From Lunularia cruciata (lineage: Eukaryota; Streptophyta; Marchantiopsida; Lunulariales; Lunulariaceae), in assembly GCA_948567375.1 (NCBI GenBank), contig OX419757.1:66092001-66156000 (forward strand): DNA of 64,000 nt, in the 5' to 3' direction. The notes beneath the pieces are model-generated. The model saw nothing but the letters and a program-made list of their open reading frames with translations. It was not told the DNA's origin and searched no databases. Of this stretch, positions 43,904-54,724 are shown in pieces. The position numbers were made by a program, and so were the translations under genes. The stretch's first letter is position 1. Each line of letters begins with the position of its first letter.

Positions 43904-44480
43904 CCCCTTGGACTCAAGCTAGCTCTCAAACCCTAATGGTCCCATTGACGGCACACTCGACGGTGCAAAGTGACGGTGGGCTCCACCGTGAAGTCAGTAC
44001 CCTGAACATGAAATTTGACCGTCGGAAAGTAATCTCTGAGAAACTACTGAAATAACTCTAACTACTATCACTACAACTCTAATGTCCGAGCATCTAGATG
44101 CGGCACTACAAATGGTGTGACATGTTGAGCCTTCAAGTTCTTAGCTATGGTAGATAGAGGCCAGTAAGCATCACTTGGATTCTCTTAGCTAGAGTGGGTG
44201 TGGCTTGACTGTAATCAATACCCAATTATTGGCAGTTTATATAGTGATAAATCAAGTATTGATCTGAGTTGAGTGTACTTGAGAGTTGTAAACAATTTGA
44301 TTATTGTGGCACTTTAGAGTCTATGTATGACTTATGTGTGAGTTATGCTTCTATAGTGTATGATGCTGACAGCAATGTATGTTGTGTAGCGATGTATATT
44401 GTGTAGCAATGTATATACGCACAACATTGGTGACAATAAAAACAATTACGATTTTTTCATAATCTTTCTATATCCAATAT
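43904..44480. repeat. Right flank of element 4 with the right arm of the inverted repeat
   Basis: 44122-44302 is the reverse complement of 26635-26815. The flank also has gacggtgggctccaccgtgaag near 43970, a small local palindrome (ggtgg...ccacc). No gene is seen. Confidence 0.65.
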
Positions 44481-45838
44481 ACCAAATGGTCTCCATTGGA
44501 CAACATCAATCTCCATTGGTGTTGATTCCTCCACCTGTGTGTAGTGTATTGGTAGGTTCTATGTAGGTTGAGGTCAAGACCAAGTTGTCTCAACCAAGGA
44601 ATCAAAGCACTCAACCAATTGCATGGCTTCTTCCACAATTTGTGGCTCTTGCATGGTCACCTCTAATTTGATTCATGATTTCAAGCTCCTCACACATTGA
44701 TCTAGAACTTCACCTTCTTGTATATCTAGAATCTGCATGATGATGATATGGAATTACGTGATGTAGCTCATTATAGAGCCAATCTTCTTCAACTTTGGCA
44801 ACTTATCTTGTGTGGCTTGTGTGGCATTTATAGCTTGAAATCAACTAAGTATTGCATTCTTGAATTTTTCTCATGTCAAGATTGGTGCAACAATTTGTTG
44901 TTTAGTTTGCTCTACTCAAAATTGCCACTAAAGTTTTGCCATGCCATCCAATTGACTAGAAGCCAAGAAAATCTATTTCCATTCACCTTGAAGATTGGTA
45001 GCTTCAAAGTAACATTTGTAATCAAACATAAAATTCTCCATTGTGCTCAAGAGAATCTTTCCTTCAAATACCTTGGGTTTTGGAAATCAGATTTGATCTT
45101 CTCCATCTCAAACGGGTGCTCTCTCTACATATTCTTGTCGTTGATGGTCTTGTTCATCCAACAATTGAGTAACATGCTCGATTTGTTGTTACATATCAAT
45201 GATAACATTGGGTATTGACATGGCTACTACTCTATCTCATTACTCCAAATTTATCTAATTTATTAACACATAGATGCAACATGCACACCATTCTCCATAA
45301 GTTACAATTGGAAGTATCAAGGGTTCCTCAAACAAGGTGATTGCATGCATAAAATCCTATCCAAAGCATGAGGTGATGAATTGTGTGAAATGATGCTTTG
45401 GTAGTACTTGGACACAAAAATCCCAATGCTTTGGCAAAATTGAATTTGGTGGTCCATAAATTCTATCCATCCCATTCTTGCTCTGATACCAATGTAAAAG
45501 ACCAAGACCGATAGGAGAATGGAAGATCACATTGGGACACTTAAATGTGAGTAAACTCCAAATGCCTAGCATGAGCTTTGGTTTTAGTATTTATAAGGAG
45601 CATACAAGGCTCTTGAGAAGCTTCCTTGAGCCACTTTCTTGGAGTGCAAGCCAAGTTAACCGAGAAGTTTTGTAAGAAGCTTCCTTCTAGAAAATACTTA
45701 CTTAGGGTGCAAGCTAAGCTACTTGAGAAGCTTCCCAAGAAGCTTTCTAGGTACTTCTAGAATATTTTAGGCTAATTTGGCCTTTTCACTACTTTGTTAG
45801 CCTTAACTAACTCCATTACTAAACTCCATATCTTTACA
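44480..45838 (-). mobile_element. Chromovirus fragment: 5' LTR and gag leader (element 2/5 family)
   Basis: The LTR at 45493-45838 (minus, short form with tgtaaaag and tttaca ends) is followed on the minus strand by a tRNA-Met primer site (45480-45491) and about 1 kb of decayed gag sequence. The segment around 44520-44600 matches the reverse complement of 50400-50500 in element 5. No frame longer than about 100 codons survives. Confidence 0.72.
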
Positions 45839-46051
45839 ACACCCGTCGCTCACCTGATTGCAAACTTGGTCTATAATAGTTATCTCATCCCAATAGTCAA
45901 TACTAAAACCCATGGAGTATAATTTTGCTCTACTAATTAGCAAATCATATGATTCAACTATTGTCACAATAGCTTGAGCTCTCACCATAGAGCTTTTAGT
46001 CAGATGACCAAGTTGAATCTAAATAACAAGCTCTCCATGTGTGTAAAACCA
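45839..46051. other. Spacer between two divergent chromovirus fragments
   Basis: 213 bases with no recognised feature between outward-facing LTR starts. It includes short internal inversions such as ctattgtcacaatag. Confidence 0.35.
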
Positions 46052-46602
46052 TTTAACAATATGGAGTTTAGCAACAAAGTTAATCAAGGCTAACAAAGTA
46101 ATGAATAGATCAAATTAGCCTAGAATATTCCAAAAGTATATAAAAAACTTCTTGGGAAGCTTCTTGGCTAGTTAAGCTTGCACCCCAAGTAAGTAGCTTC
46201 TAGAAGCTTCCAATTAGCCTAGCTTGCAAGCCAAGTAGGCGATTCCTAAAAAAAAGCCTCTTGAGAAGCTTCTCAATTAACTTGGCTTGCACTCCAAGAA
46301 AGTGGCTCAAGGAACCTTCTTGAGAAACTTCTCAAGAGCCTTGTATGTTCCTTATAAAAACCAAAACCAAAGCTTATGTAGGCATACATAGCTTGCCTAA
46401 TTCAAGTATCCCAATGTGGTCCTCCATTCTCCTATTTCTCTCCTTGGTCTTGGATCTTTTACATTGGTGTGAGAGCAAGAATAAGATGGATGGAATTTAT
46501 GGACCACCAAATTCATTTCAAATAGATTTGGTGGTCACCAAACCATTGGGATTTTTGTGTTTGGGTACTAACCACGTCTCATTTCAAAATACAATCACAA
46601 TA
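46052..46602 (+). mobile_element. Chromovirus fragment: LTR, primer site, start of leader
   Basis: The LTR runs from about 46052 (taacaatatggagttta, first bases altered) to ttttaca at 46463. A decayed primer site TGGTGTGAGAGC follows at 46465-46476 (normally TGGTATCAGAGC), then about 120 bases matching the leader of the other copies. The fragment ends where the gag-like scrap begins. Confidence 0.7.
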
Positions 46603-46725
46603 GTGCAAATACACCAAGTGCACTCTCAACTAAATCAATGCATGTGTCAAACTCCAACTTAGAATCAATCTCCTCTCTCATTGACTTAAGATACAAGTTG
46701 TCTAGATGCGAGGTTACAAATGGCA
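46603..46725 (-). pseudogene. Scrap of the methyltransferase element gag-like region
   Basis: The minus-strand frame with REEIDSKLEF, VESALGVFALL matches 22070-22160 (REEIDSELEF, IESALGVSALLLW). It shows that the methyltransferase element family has more than one copy in this region. Confidence 0.6.
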
Positions 46726-46730
46726 TGACA

Positions 46731-47671
46731 AATATCTTTATGTTGTGTAGACTCTTGTTTAATCTTAAGTAGTATTCAGATTTCAAATTATATTTAGTCA
46801 AATTAAAAATATAAAATCATTAAATAAATTTAAAATTAGAAATTTCCCATTTTAAAATTATATACTTAAATTATAAAATTATTCATAAGTATCAAAATTA
46901 ATTAATTTAAATATTACATAAATAAAACATTAATCTATATTAATATATATTTTATATTAAAAAATTAAATGTACACCCATATTAATGTATAAATGATGAT
47001 ATAATAAAAAGTACTAAAATATATTATGTATTAGTCTAACTATTGTATATATAATAACTTGGAGGAAATAGAATTATCTCATTATCAAATAATATTAATA
47101 AATATAAGATTTATTAAAAAAAATATTTGGATGAATTTATTTCCTCATCATTTCTAATCATATATATTAGGAGTGAAAAGTAAAATATATGAGATGGTGG
47201 TTTATTTGATTAGTAGATACAATTTAAAAGAGAATCTTGAAGTTGAAGAATTGATTCATTCACATAAAAATAAATATGTACTATTATATTAATATTTTTT
47301 AAATAATGAAAGCATTGTAGTTTCTTCAAGTTACTATATATGATAGTTAGACTAAATATATAATATATCTTAGTAATTTAATCATCATTTATACATTAAT
47401 ATGGGTGTAAATTTAATTTAATTTAAATGTAAAACTGTATATTAATATATATTAGTATGTTAGCTACAAACAATTATATTTATAAATCTTTGAAATATTT
47501 ATTTTGTATACTTATAAATAATTTTAGATCATAACTATATTTTTTTAAATATGTAAATTCTTAATTTTAATATATTTTATTCTTATTCTTATTCTTATGA
47601 AGTATATAATTTGAAATTTACATACTACTTAAGATTAAATAGGAGTCTATGAGGCCTAAAGATATTGTTTT
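46731..47671. repeat. AT-rich foldback element (arms about 340 bp)
   Basis: The left arm 46731-47066 is matched by the reverse complement of 47319-47671. Pairing can be followed at three points: the outer end (gtctacacaacataaagatatt against gtctatgaggcctaaagatatt), taatttgaaat-tactacttaagattaa, and the inner part acattaatatgggtgta and gatagttagacta. The spacer is about 250 bases. It resembles a foldback or MITE-like element or a long hairpin. No transposase ORF is present. Confidence 0.75.
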
Positions 47672-49755
47672 GAATAAGATTCATAAAATATCTTTGCACT
47701 TTGTTATCATTCAAATATTGTTTGGCTAAGTTAATTAGGAAATTGATAAATTCAACTAACTACATAAAGGCAAATTATTCTACACAACATGTTTGGTATA
47801 TTTATAAAGATGTCAAATTTCCAACATTTTGATGTAAAATTAAGAACATAAATGTAATTACATTTGAATGAGCTCTAAAGAAGAAATCCCAATATTTGTA
47901 GATAAGTTATAAAAAAATAGAATAAAATCCTTAATTTAAGATATTATTTTGATAACATAATTATTTTTGAAAATTTCATAAATATATCAATAAAAAGCAA
48001 TAGCTTCTAATATGAATGAAACCGGAGCTGAATGATTAAAAAAGATACAAACTACTAATGTTATAATGAATGTTAAAAGAATTAGTTAAAATACTATAGA
48101 TTTTTTCTTTCTTAATGATTGCGCTGATTACTAGCATTATAGCAAACACTAAAGAACCTCACTGTAGTTGGTAATACCTTTGGCTTGCTCAACAACTAAA
48201 CTGAACTAGATCATATTTTGATAATTCTTGTAGAAGGTTGTGATGGTTCTTTTAATATTAGTTGGTTTCTCTTTGGAAAATTGATCAACTTCATAGAAGT
48301 TATTAAACTTCATTGGCTTAGATTTATCCTTTAGTATTGGAGCTTATTTTCAAAGAGAACTTTGTTTATTGATTTGTTTATTAGATAAGTTCTAAGTTTT
48401 TATGAAATATGTATCATACTAAAAAACAATTTTATTCATGAATTAATTAATTTTGTCAAATTTTTGAAATATTCATAAATATTAGAGCTATAAAGAATTA
48501 GTTATGAAGTTTTAAGAAAATTTCTATATTTATTGCACATAATTGGATAAATTTATCTAGTAATTGATATTTCCTTCCATAATTAAAAAATAATAATTTT
48601 ACGCTCAACAGATGAAATAATTAAAAGTGACACTCCGCATGAAATTAAAAAGAATGTCAATTTAAAGGTCACTTAGGGTTTGGTCATCCATTTGCAAATT
48701 AGAAATACTTAACTATATCTAGGACTTTCTTTCTAAATTCAAAATTTCCTTTGGAAGTGCAAGGCTAGTCTTAATGAGCCTGAATAAAGCTCTACTACCC
48801 TCAAGAAGGCTAACAAAAACCAAATTAAATTAATTAAGTTATTTAAATGGCAATAAAAGGAACAAAATACTAGTATAATCCTTACAAATATGGTTTAAGG
48901 GACTTCTAACTATAAAAACTCTATCAAACTACCTTTAATGATTGTATTGAGGCTACTTCATTTAATATATTCTTAACAAATTTTTTTTATTATTTATATA
49001 ATTTTTTACAACTATATATTTTGTATCAACATTCTCTCTTAAGTCTATGAATATATTTTTTAATTGGTATTATGTGCAGATTTTACTTTGGTTTATGATA
49101 TTTGATAAGTATAAGTATATAGGATAGAAAATTAATTCATCCAAATGAGTTTTAATTAAAATATACATCTATAAGAGATGAAGAGAACTATGTCTATCTT
49201 TTAAATTGCTTTTACATATGTTTACACTTGATATGAATTAACTAAAAAGTTAAGGAACTAAGGATACAGATGTAAAATCTAAAATAACCAAAGAAGGGTG
49301 AGTTACCAAGAAACTATAATTCACATATAAAGATAATATACTTTAGAATCATAAATATCTATATTATAATGGTAGAGGTTGTCAATTTTAGATTACATGT
49401 ACAATATTACAAGAGTGGAAGAGTTGAGAAAGAAAAGGTTACTTACTACCCTATTCTTACTACCAAGAAGACCATTCAATATTCATACCAAGGTCATATC
49501 TACATATTTAATAAGGGATCTCTTTAATTAACTTAGTAGCACATGTAGGAGTATTCCTCTTATTTCTTAAATGGTAAACTTGTTAGTGACTTGAAATTTC
49601 ACTAAATTGATAATCCCTAGCAATTTAATATGGGATTAAGAATGGATGTATGTTTTCCTTAAAAGTTCACATCTACTTGATACTTTGGATAGATATAGTA
49701 AGGATGACCACATAGAAAAAATGAAGGATGGGAAGACCCCATCAAGCAATACAAG
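47672..49755. other. AT-rich DNA without recognisable genes
   Basis: About 2 kb of strongly AT-rich sequence with no frame of more than about 60 codons, no tandem array and no element termini that I can identify. It could be old decayed repeat DNA. Confidence 0.5.
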
Positions 49756-49759
49756 AGAG

Positions 49760-50201
49760 ATGAAAAAGGTAAAATGGAGCTAAGCCCCAATAGAGTCTAT
49801 ATGAGAAATCTGCCCCACTGCACCTAAGATATCCAAGCTATGCAAGTTGTGTGGTCTAGAAACAATTAGAGCATCCAAAGAAGCATCACCTAGTGTTATT
49901 GCTCTCCTATGGATTGCACCAACCACTGCACTCTATAGAGCAATGGACACACATTGTCTAAAATATGCTACAAAGTTTGAGAGTGAGAGTGGTACCCTTG
50001 GCACCTAACATGATAAGCTCTTGTGCACTCCTTGACAAATGTGTCAAATGTTGTGTCCATTGCTTCATACAACTCCAAGGCTAGAGGTGACCTCGTTGCA
50101 TGCCCTTATACTTGGAGATCTTACAACCTATTGCTACGCTTGCCACCCATCCAAGGAGATGGGTAATCATCCCTTTGAAACTATATCTTGCATAGGGTCT
50201 A
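49760..50201 (-). pseudogene. C-terminal end of the R2-like non-LTR element
   Basis: On the minus strand the reading frame runs through SNFVAYFRQCVSIAL, then VGAIHRRAITLG, resembling the last part of proteins that end in a restriction-like endonuclease domain. It would be contiguous with 54725-55100 before element 5 inserted between 50201 and 54720. The assignment rests on position and a weak match. Confidence 0.45.
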
Positions 50202-50385
50202 TGTAATAATAAGGAGTTTAGCAATAAATTTAGTCAAGGCTAATGAAGTAGTAAATAGGCCAAATTAGCCTAGAATATTCTAGAAGTATCTAGAAAACTT
50301 TTTGGGAAACTTCCTACTAGCTTAGCTTGCATCTCAAGTAGGCAGCTTCTAGAAGGAAGCTTCTAGAAGCTTTCAACCAGCTTGC
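50202..50385 (+). repeat. Truncated 5' LTR of element 5
   Basis: It starts TGTAATAATAAGGAGTTTAG (against TGTAACAATATGG in the 3' LTR). Similarity stops after gaagctttcaaccagctt, before the TATA box, so promoter and primer site are lost and sequence jumps into gag. Confidence 0.78.
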
Positions 50386-50399
50386 AATGACTTGATTCC

Positions 50400-51120
50400 T
50401 TGGTTGTAATGACTTGGTCTTGGTCTTGACCTTGACCTCCATAGAACCTACTGATTCACTACACACGGGTGGAAGAGCCGGCATTAATGGAGATTGATGC
50501 CATTCAATGGAAACCACTTGGCACTACAGATAAAGAAAAACTACGACAAAATGGTGGGTGTTTTTATTGTCAATAATTGGGACATCGCATCGCTGAATGT
50601 CCACTCAAGAATGGGTGACCTTGAAAAGTTGCCCAAATGGAGGTTTTGGAACAAAATAATCAAGGAAACAAGGAGTCCTAGTAGTAGATTTTGAGCCGCC
50701 TATTGGGAGCTTGATTAGTTTCAATAGGATTGAAGGCTCGACCTATACAAGTTTGCTGCACTCGTAAGATATGATTTCTAATTAGAGCTGTAGGATTTTG
50801 GTTGATTTTGGAAGTTTAGAGAATTGCATCTATATGAAAATAAAAAAGGAATTGGATATTCTAATCAAGCCAGTAATTGGAAGAAGATTGATGATGGCGG
50901 ATGGTAGAAAGGGTTTTGTATTCCGTACCTTGCATCCTATTACCTTCAAAATTGGGAAGGAGTATTTGGAGTGTATGAGGTTTGTAATGACACCTCTACA
51001 CTACAATGTCATTCTAGGACTACCTTGGCTTGAATGTGATAAGGTTCAATTTGATTGGACCCAATGACAAATTCAAGTACAACACCAAGGTAGGAATTTC
51101 TGATTAGGTTGTCTGGCACC
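50400..51120 (+). pseudogene. Element 5 gag knuckle and protease
   Basis: Around 50545-50610 the frame reads CFYCQ, a stop, LGHRIAEC, a CCHC knuckle with one codon turned into TAA. Around 50785-51067 the protease shows ILVDFGSLENCIYM (D-F-G in place of D-S-G), MMADGRK and VILGLPWLE. Frames change between the two. Confidence 0.75.
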
Positions 51121-51149
51121 TTTGAGTAAAACACCTAAGAATAGTCAAT

Positions 51150-51340
51150 ACCAAGATAGGACGTTTGTCAAGAAGGTAGCCATAGAGCAAGCCTTGAAGG
51201 AAGATGAGTCCCAAGATGGGAAGTTTGCCAAGAAAGCAGCCATGGAGCAAGCTTTGAAGAGAGATGAGTCCCTGGAGGAGAAGTTTGTTAGTGAAGGAGT
51301 CATAGAGCAAGTATTAGAGGAAGATAAGTTTGTTTTTGTA
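51150..51340 (+). repeat. 60-bp coding tandem repeat in element 5 pol linker (3 copies)
   Basis: tttgtcaagaaggtagccat-type units start at about 51163, 51223 and 51283. They encode three 20-residue repeats, for example FVKKVAIEQALKEDESQ and FAKKAAMEQALKRDESL. The array sits between protease and RT and is in frame. Confidence 0.85.
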
Positions 51341-52990
51341 GTGTGGATCAAACCGATTGCACAAGGAAAATCTAAGGAGGGTCAAGAGCCTCATCAAGCA
51401 AAGGTTGATCTAGTTCAAGAGTTTGTGGATGTGTTTCAAGATGATCTGCCAAAGGAATTACCTTTCGATTGTGGTATACCCTTCAAGATTGAGTTATTGC
51501 CAAGGAGTACTCCAATGAAATAGACCAATCTATTGGCTCTCACCAAAGAAGTTGGAGAAGTTGCATACAACACTTATGGAGTTGTTGGAGAAGGATTTCA
51601 TACAACATAGTACCTCTCCTTGAGGAGCACCGATACTGTTTATTTCAAAGAGAGATGAAGGACTTTATTTCTATATTGATTACTATGGGTTCAATAAGCA
51701 AACAATGAAGAATGCATATCCCTTGCCTTGGATTGATGACTTGCTTGATCAACTGAGTGGAGCATGATACTTCTCCAAGTTGGATCTTTGTAGTGGCTAT
51801 TGGAAAATCCCCATTGATACAAAGGATGTGAAAAATATTACCTTTTGCACAAGGTATGGGCATTTTGAGTGGAGAGTTCTACCTTTTGGGCTCACTAATG
51901 CCCCAATAGTCTTCATGGATCAGATGCATCCAATGTTGGATGGAATATTGATTGGTATGTGATGGTGTTCTTGGATGATATCTTAATCTGTAATAAGATA
52001 GAGGTAGAATACATGAATCACATACAAGAAGTCCTAAGACAACTACGATAGTGGCAATTTTACTGCAAGAAGTCAAAGTGTGCCCTTTAGTAGAAGGAAG
52101 TTACCTTCTTGGGTCACAAGATCTCATCGAAGGGGATCAAGATAGAAGAGGAGAAAATCAAGGCCATTATTGATTGGCCTACTCCAAAGGATGCTATAGA
52201 AGTATGGGCATTTAACAGATTGGCCATTTTTTACCGATGGTTCATCCACTATTATGCTCATGTGGTTGAACCATTGAATGACCTTTAGGGGAAGAATTTG
52301 AGCTTTGAATGGACCAACAAGCACAAAGAAGCATCCCAAAAGTTGAAATATATGGTGTCTTCAAGACCTATTCTTCAACTATATGATCCTCAACTACCTT
52401 GTGTGGTTTATTTTGATGCTTCTAACTTTGCAATTGGAGCTTTGTTGCAATAGGAATTCCTAGATGGATTGCATCCTATTGCCTTTATGTTTCACCAACT
52501 AAATATAATTAAAAGAAATTACTTTGCTTGAGATTGAAAAAAACTCACAATGGTATATGCCACCAAGGTATGGAGGGATTACCTCTTGGAAAAACAAGTG
52601 ATCATGCAAAATGATCACAAACTATTGTTGTAGACCTTATACTTGGAACACATGAAGAGTCAACATCATTGATGGGAGGAGCAACTCCAACTATTTGATA
52701 TCAAACTTGAGTACAAACCAAGTTGGTTCCATGTCATCCTCGATGCCTTATCATGACAACTTGATTTGAAATATCTTCCTCTCATCACGATAGCAATTAT
52801 AACGGTGTCAATTGACTCCAAGGTCCAAAACAAGTTTTGGTCAGCTTTACAACAAGATCTCTTCTTCCAAATGGTACATGGTCATTTGGCAGTATGCGAC
52901 AAGGAGTACAACACCTTCTCCTTCAAGGAAGGTATTCTATTCCATAAGGACCAAATCTATGTTCTAGCCAAAGGTGATCTTTGACTTGTG
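51341..52990 (+). pseudogene. Element 5 reverse transcriptase and RNase H
   Basis: Recognisable pieces are FVDVFQDDLPKELP, NAYPLPWIDDLLDQLSGA, KLDLCSGYWKIPI, TRYGHFEWRVLPFGLTNAP, VFLDDILI, FLGHKISSKGIKI, VVYFDASNFAIGALL and YATKVWRDYLL. At least ten stops interrupt them. Confidence 0.83.
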
Positions 52991-54294
52991 CGCCTTCAAG
53001 AAGCCCATGACTTACTAATTGCTGGTCACATGGGTATGAACAAGACCTTGGGTACCCTCCAATGTCAATGGTTGTGGCCCAACATGGCATGAGATGGTTG
53101 GGAGTTTGTCCGATCATGTGAGAGTTGCCAATGCAACAAGACCAATAACCAAAGACCAAGTGGACTCCTTCAACCACTCCCCATTTCCATCTACTTGTTG
53201 GGAACATGTGAACTTAGATCTCATCACCTCCTTGCTCAAGACAAAGCAAGGTCACACAACAATTGTGTTGTTTGTGGATAAGTTTAGTAAGCAAATCCAT
53301 TTGGCACCAATAGTTGATACGGTGGATGCTCCAACCTTGGCGCAGATCTAATTCAATAATGTATTCAAGCATCATAGGATGCTACACATACTCATCTCCA
53401 ATCATGATCCTTGCTTCACTAGAAAGTTTTGGCAAGCACTCTTCTAGATACTCGGCACCAAGCTTGCTTTGTCCATTGCCTATCATCCTCAAACTGATGG
53501 AAAAATTAAACGTGCAAGTTGCACCTTGGAAGATATGCTTTGTGCTTTTATCAACATTCACCATACCAATTGGGATGAATGTCTTATAGTTGCGGAATTT
53601 GCACACAATAATTCTAAATAGGCAAGCATCAAATTCTCTCCTTTCTTTCTCAATTTTGGCCAAGACTCACTTGTTCCAGATTCCCTTCTTGCTCCTCCTC
53701 CATCTCATGTCCCTCATACTTTCTTCTTGAATACCATCTCCCAATCCCTCCAACAAGCCAAATCTCATCTCCTTGTTGCTCAAAATTGGCAAAAAAATAT
53801 TTGGATCACCATTTTTGTGATCTCAACTTTCAAGTTGACAATAAGGTCATGCTCTCATCCAATAGCCTCCTTCTTGCACTTGATACCCAAGTTTGTAAAC
53901 TTGCACTTAATTGGATAGGACACTTTGATGTCGCCCAAATTGTCTCTCTTGTTGCTTATCGACTTGCTTTTGCCTTGCTATATGTGCATCTATTATGTCT
54001 TTCATGTTTCCAAGTTCAAACCCTTTGTTCCTAACCCATCTTCTTTTTCCTCTTCAGTCTAACATCCTCCTCCTCCTATCCCTATCAATGATCATGAGGA
54101 GTATGAAGTTGATTGTATACTTGCACGTCACCACATCCAACGTGGCCGTCGACAACATATTGAGTACAAGGTCCTTTAGAAGGGCTATCCCCTTCATGAT
54201 GCCTCTTTCTCATCTCCAAAATGCACAATTAGCCATCTAGGATTTTGAAGCTTCACTGGTAACAAGGATATCACCAAGTAGCGGTGGGGGAATA
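52991..54294 (+). pseudogene. Element 5 integrase and chromodomain remnant
   Basis: The zinc domain is at 53020-53140 (GHMGMNKTL, CESCQCNK). The core has LDLITSL with the first Asp. SNHDPCF replaces the second Asp block (SDRDPRF), and TDGKIKRAS has Lys in place of the catalytic Glu. The C-terminus has LNWIGHFDVAQIV. A chromodomain remnant lies near 54090-54240 (EEYEVDCILARHH, EYKVL, stop, KGYPLHDAS). It is dead at two of the three catalytic residues. Confidence 0.82.
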
Positions 54295-54719
54295 TGTAAC
54301 AATATGGAGTTTAGTGAGAAAGTTAATCAAGGCTTATGAAGTAGTGAATAGGCCAAATTAGCCTAAAATATTCTAGAAGTATCTAGGAAGCTTCTTGAGA
54401 AGCTTCCTACTAGCTTAGCTTGCACCCCAAGTAGGTAGTTTCTAGAAAGAAACTTCTAGAAGCTTCCAACCAACTTAGCTTGCATGCCAAGTAGACGACT
54501 TCAAGAAGGAAGCTTCTTGAGAAGCTTCTTAGTTAACTTGGCTTGCACTCCAAGAAAGCAGCTCAAGGAAGCTTCTTGAGAAGCTTCTCAAGGGCCTTGT
54601 ATCCTTCATATAAATACAAGAGCCAAAGCTCATGCTAGGCATTTAGAGTTTCACTCATTCAAGTTTCCCAATGTGAGCTTCCATTCTCCTATTTCTCTCC
54701 TCAGCCTTGGTCTTTTACA
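54295..54719 (+). repeat. 3' LTR of element 5 (425 bp)
   Basis: It runs from TGTAACAATATGG to CTTTTACA, preceded by the purine tract gcggtgggggaa. The U3 keeps several GAAGCTTC/TTCTAGAA words, like element 2. Confidence 0.88.
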
Positions 54720-54724
54720 ATCTA

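Larger units (their letters stand above)
50202..54719 (+). mobile_element. Element 5: decayed full-length chromovirus
   Basis: The order is a truncated 5' LTR 50202-50385, gag knuckle, protease, RT, RNase H, integrase, chromodomain remnant, 3' LTR 54295-54719. Flanks gtcta (50197-50201) and atcta (54720-54724) are a plausible 5-bp target duplication with one change. Dozens of stops, mostly TAG and TAA at former Gln, Trp and Lys codons, make it the most decayed of the gypsy copies here. It is inserted into the C-terminal part of the non-LTR element. Confidence 0.88.
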
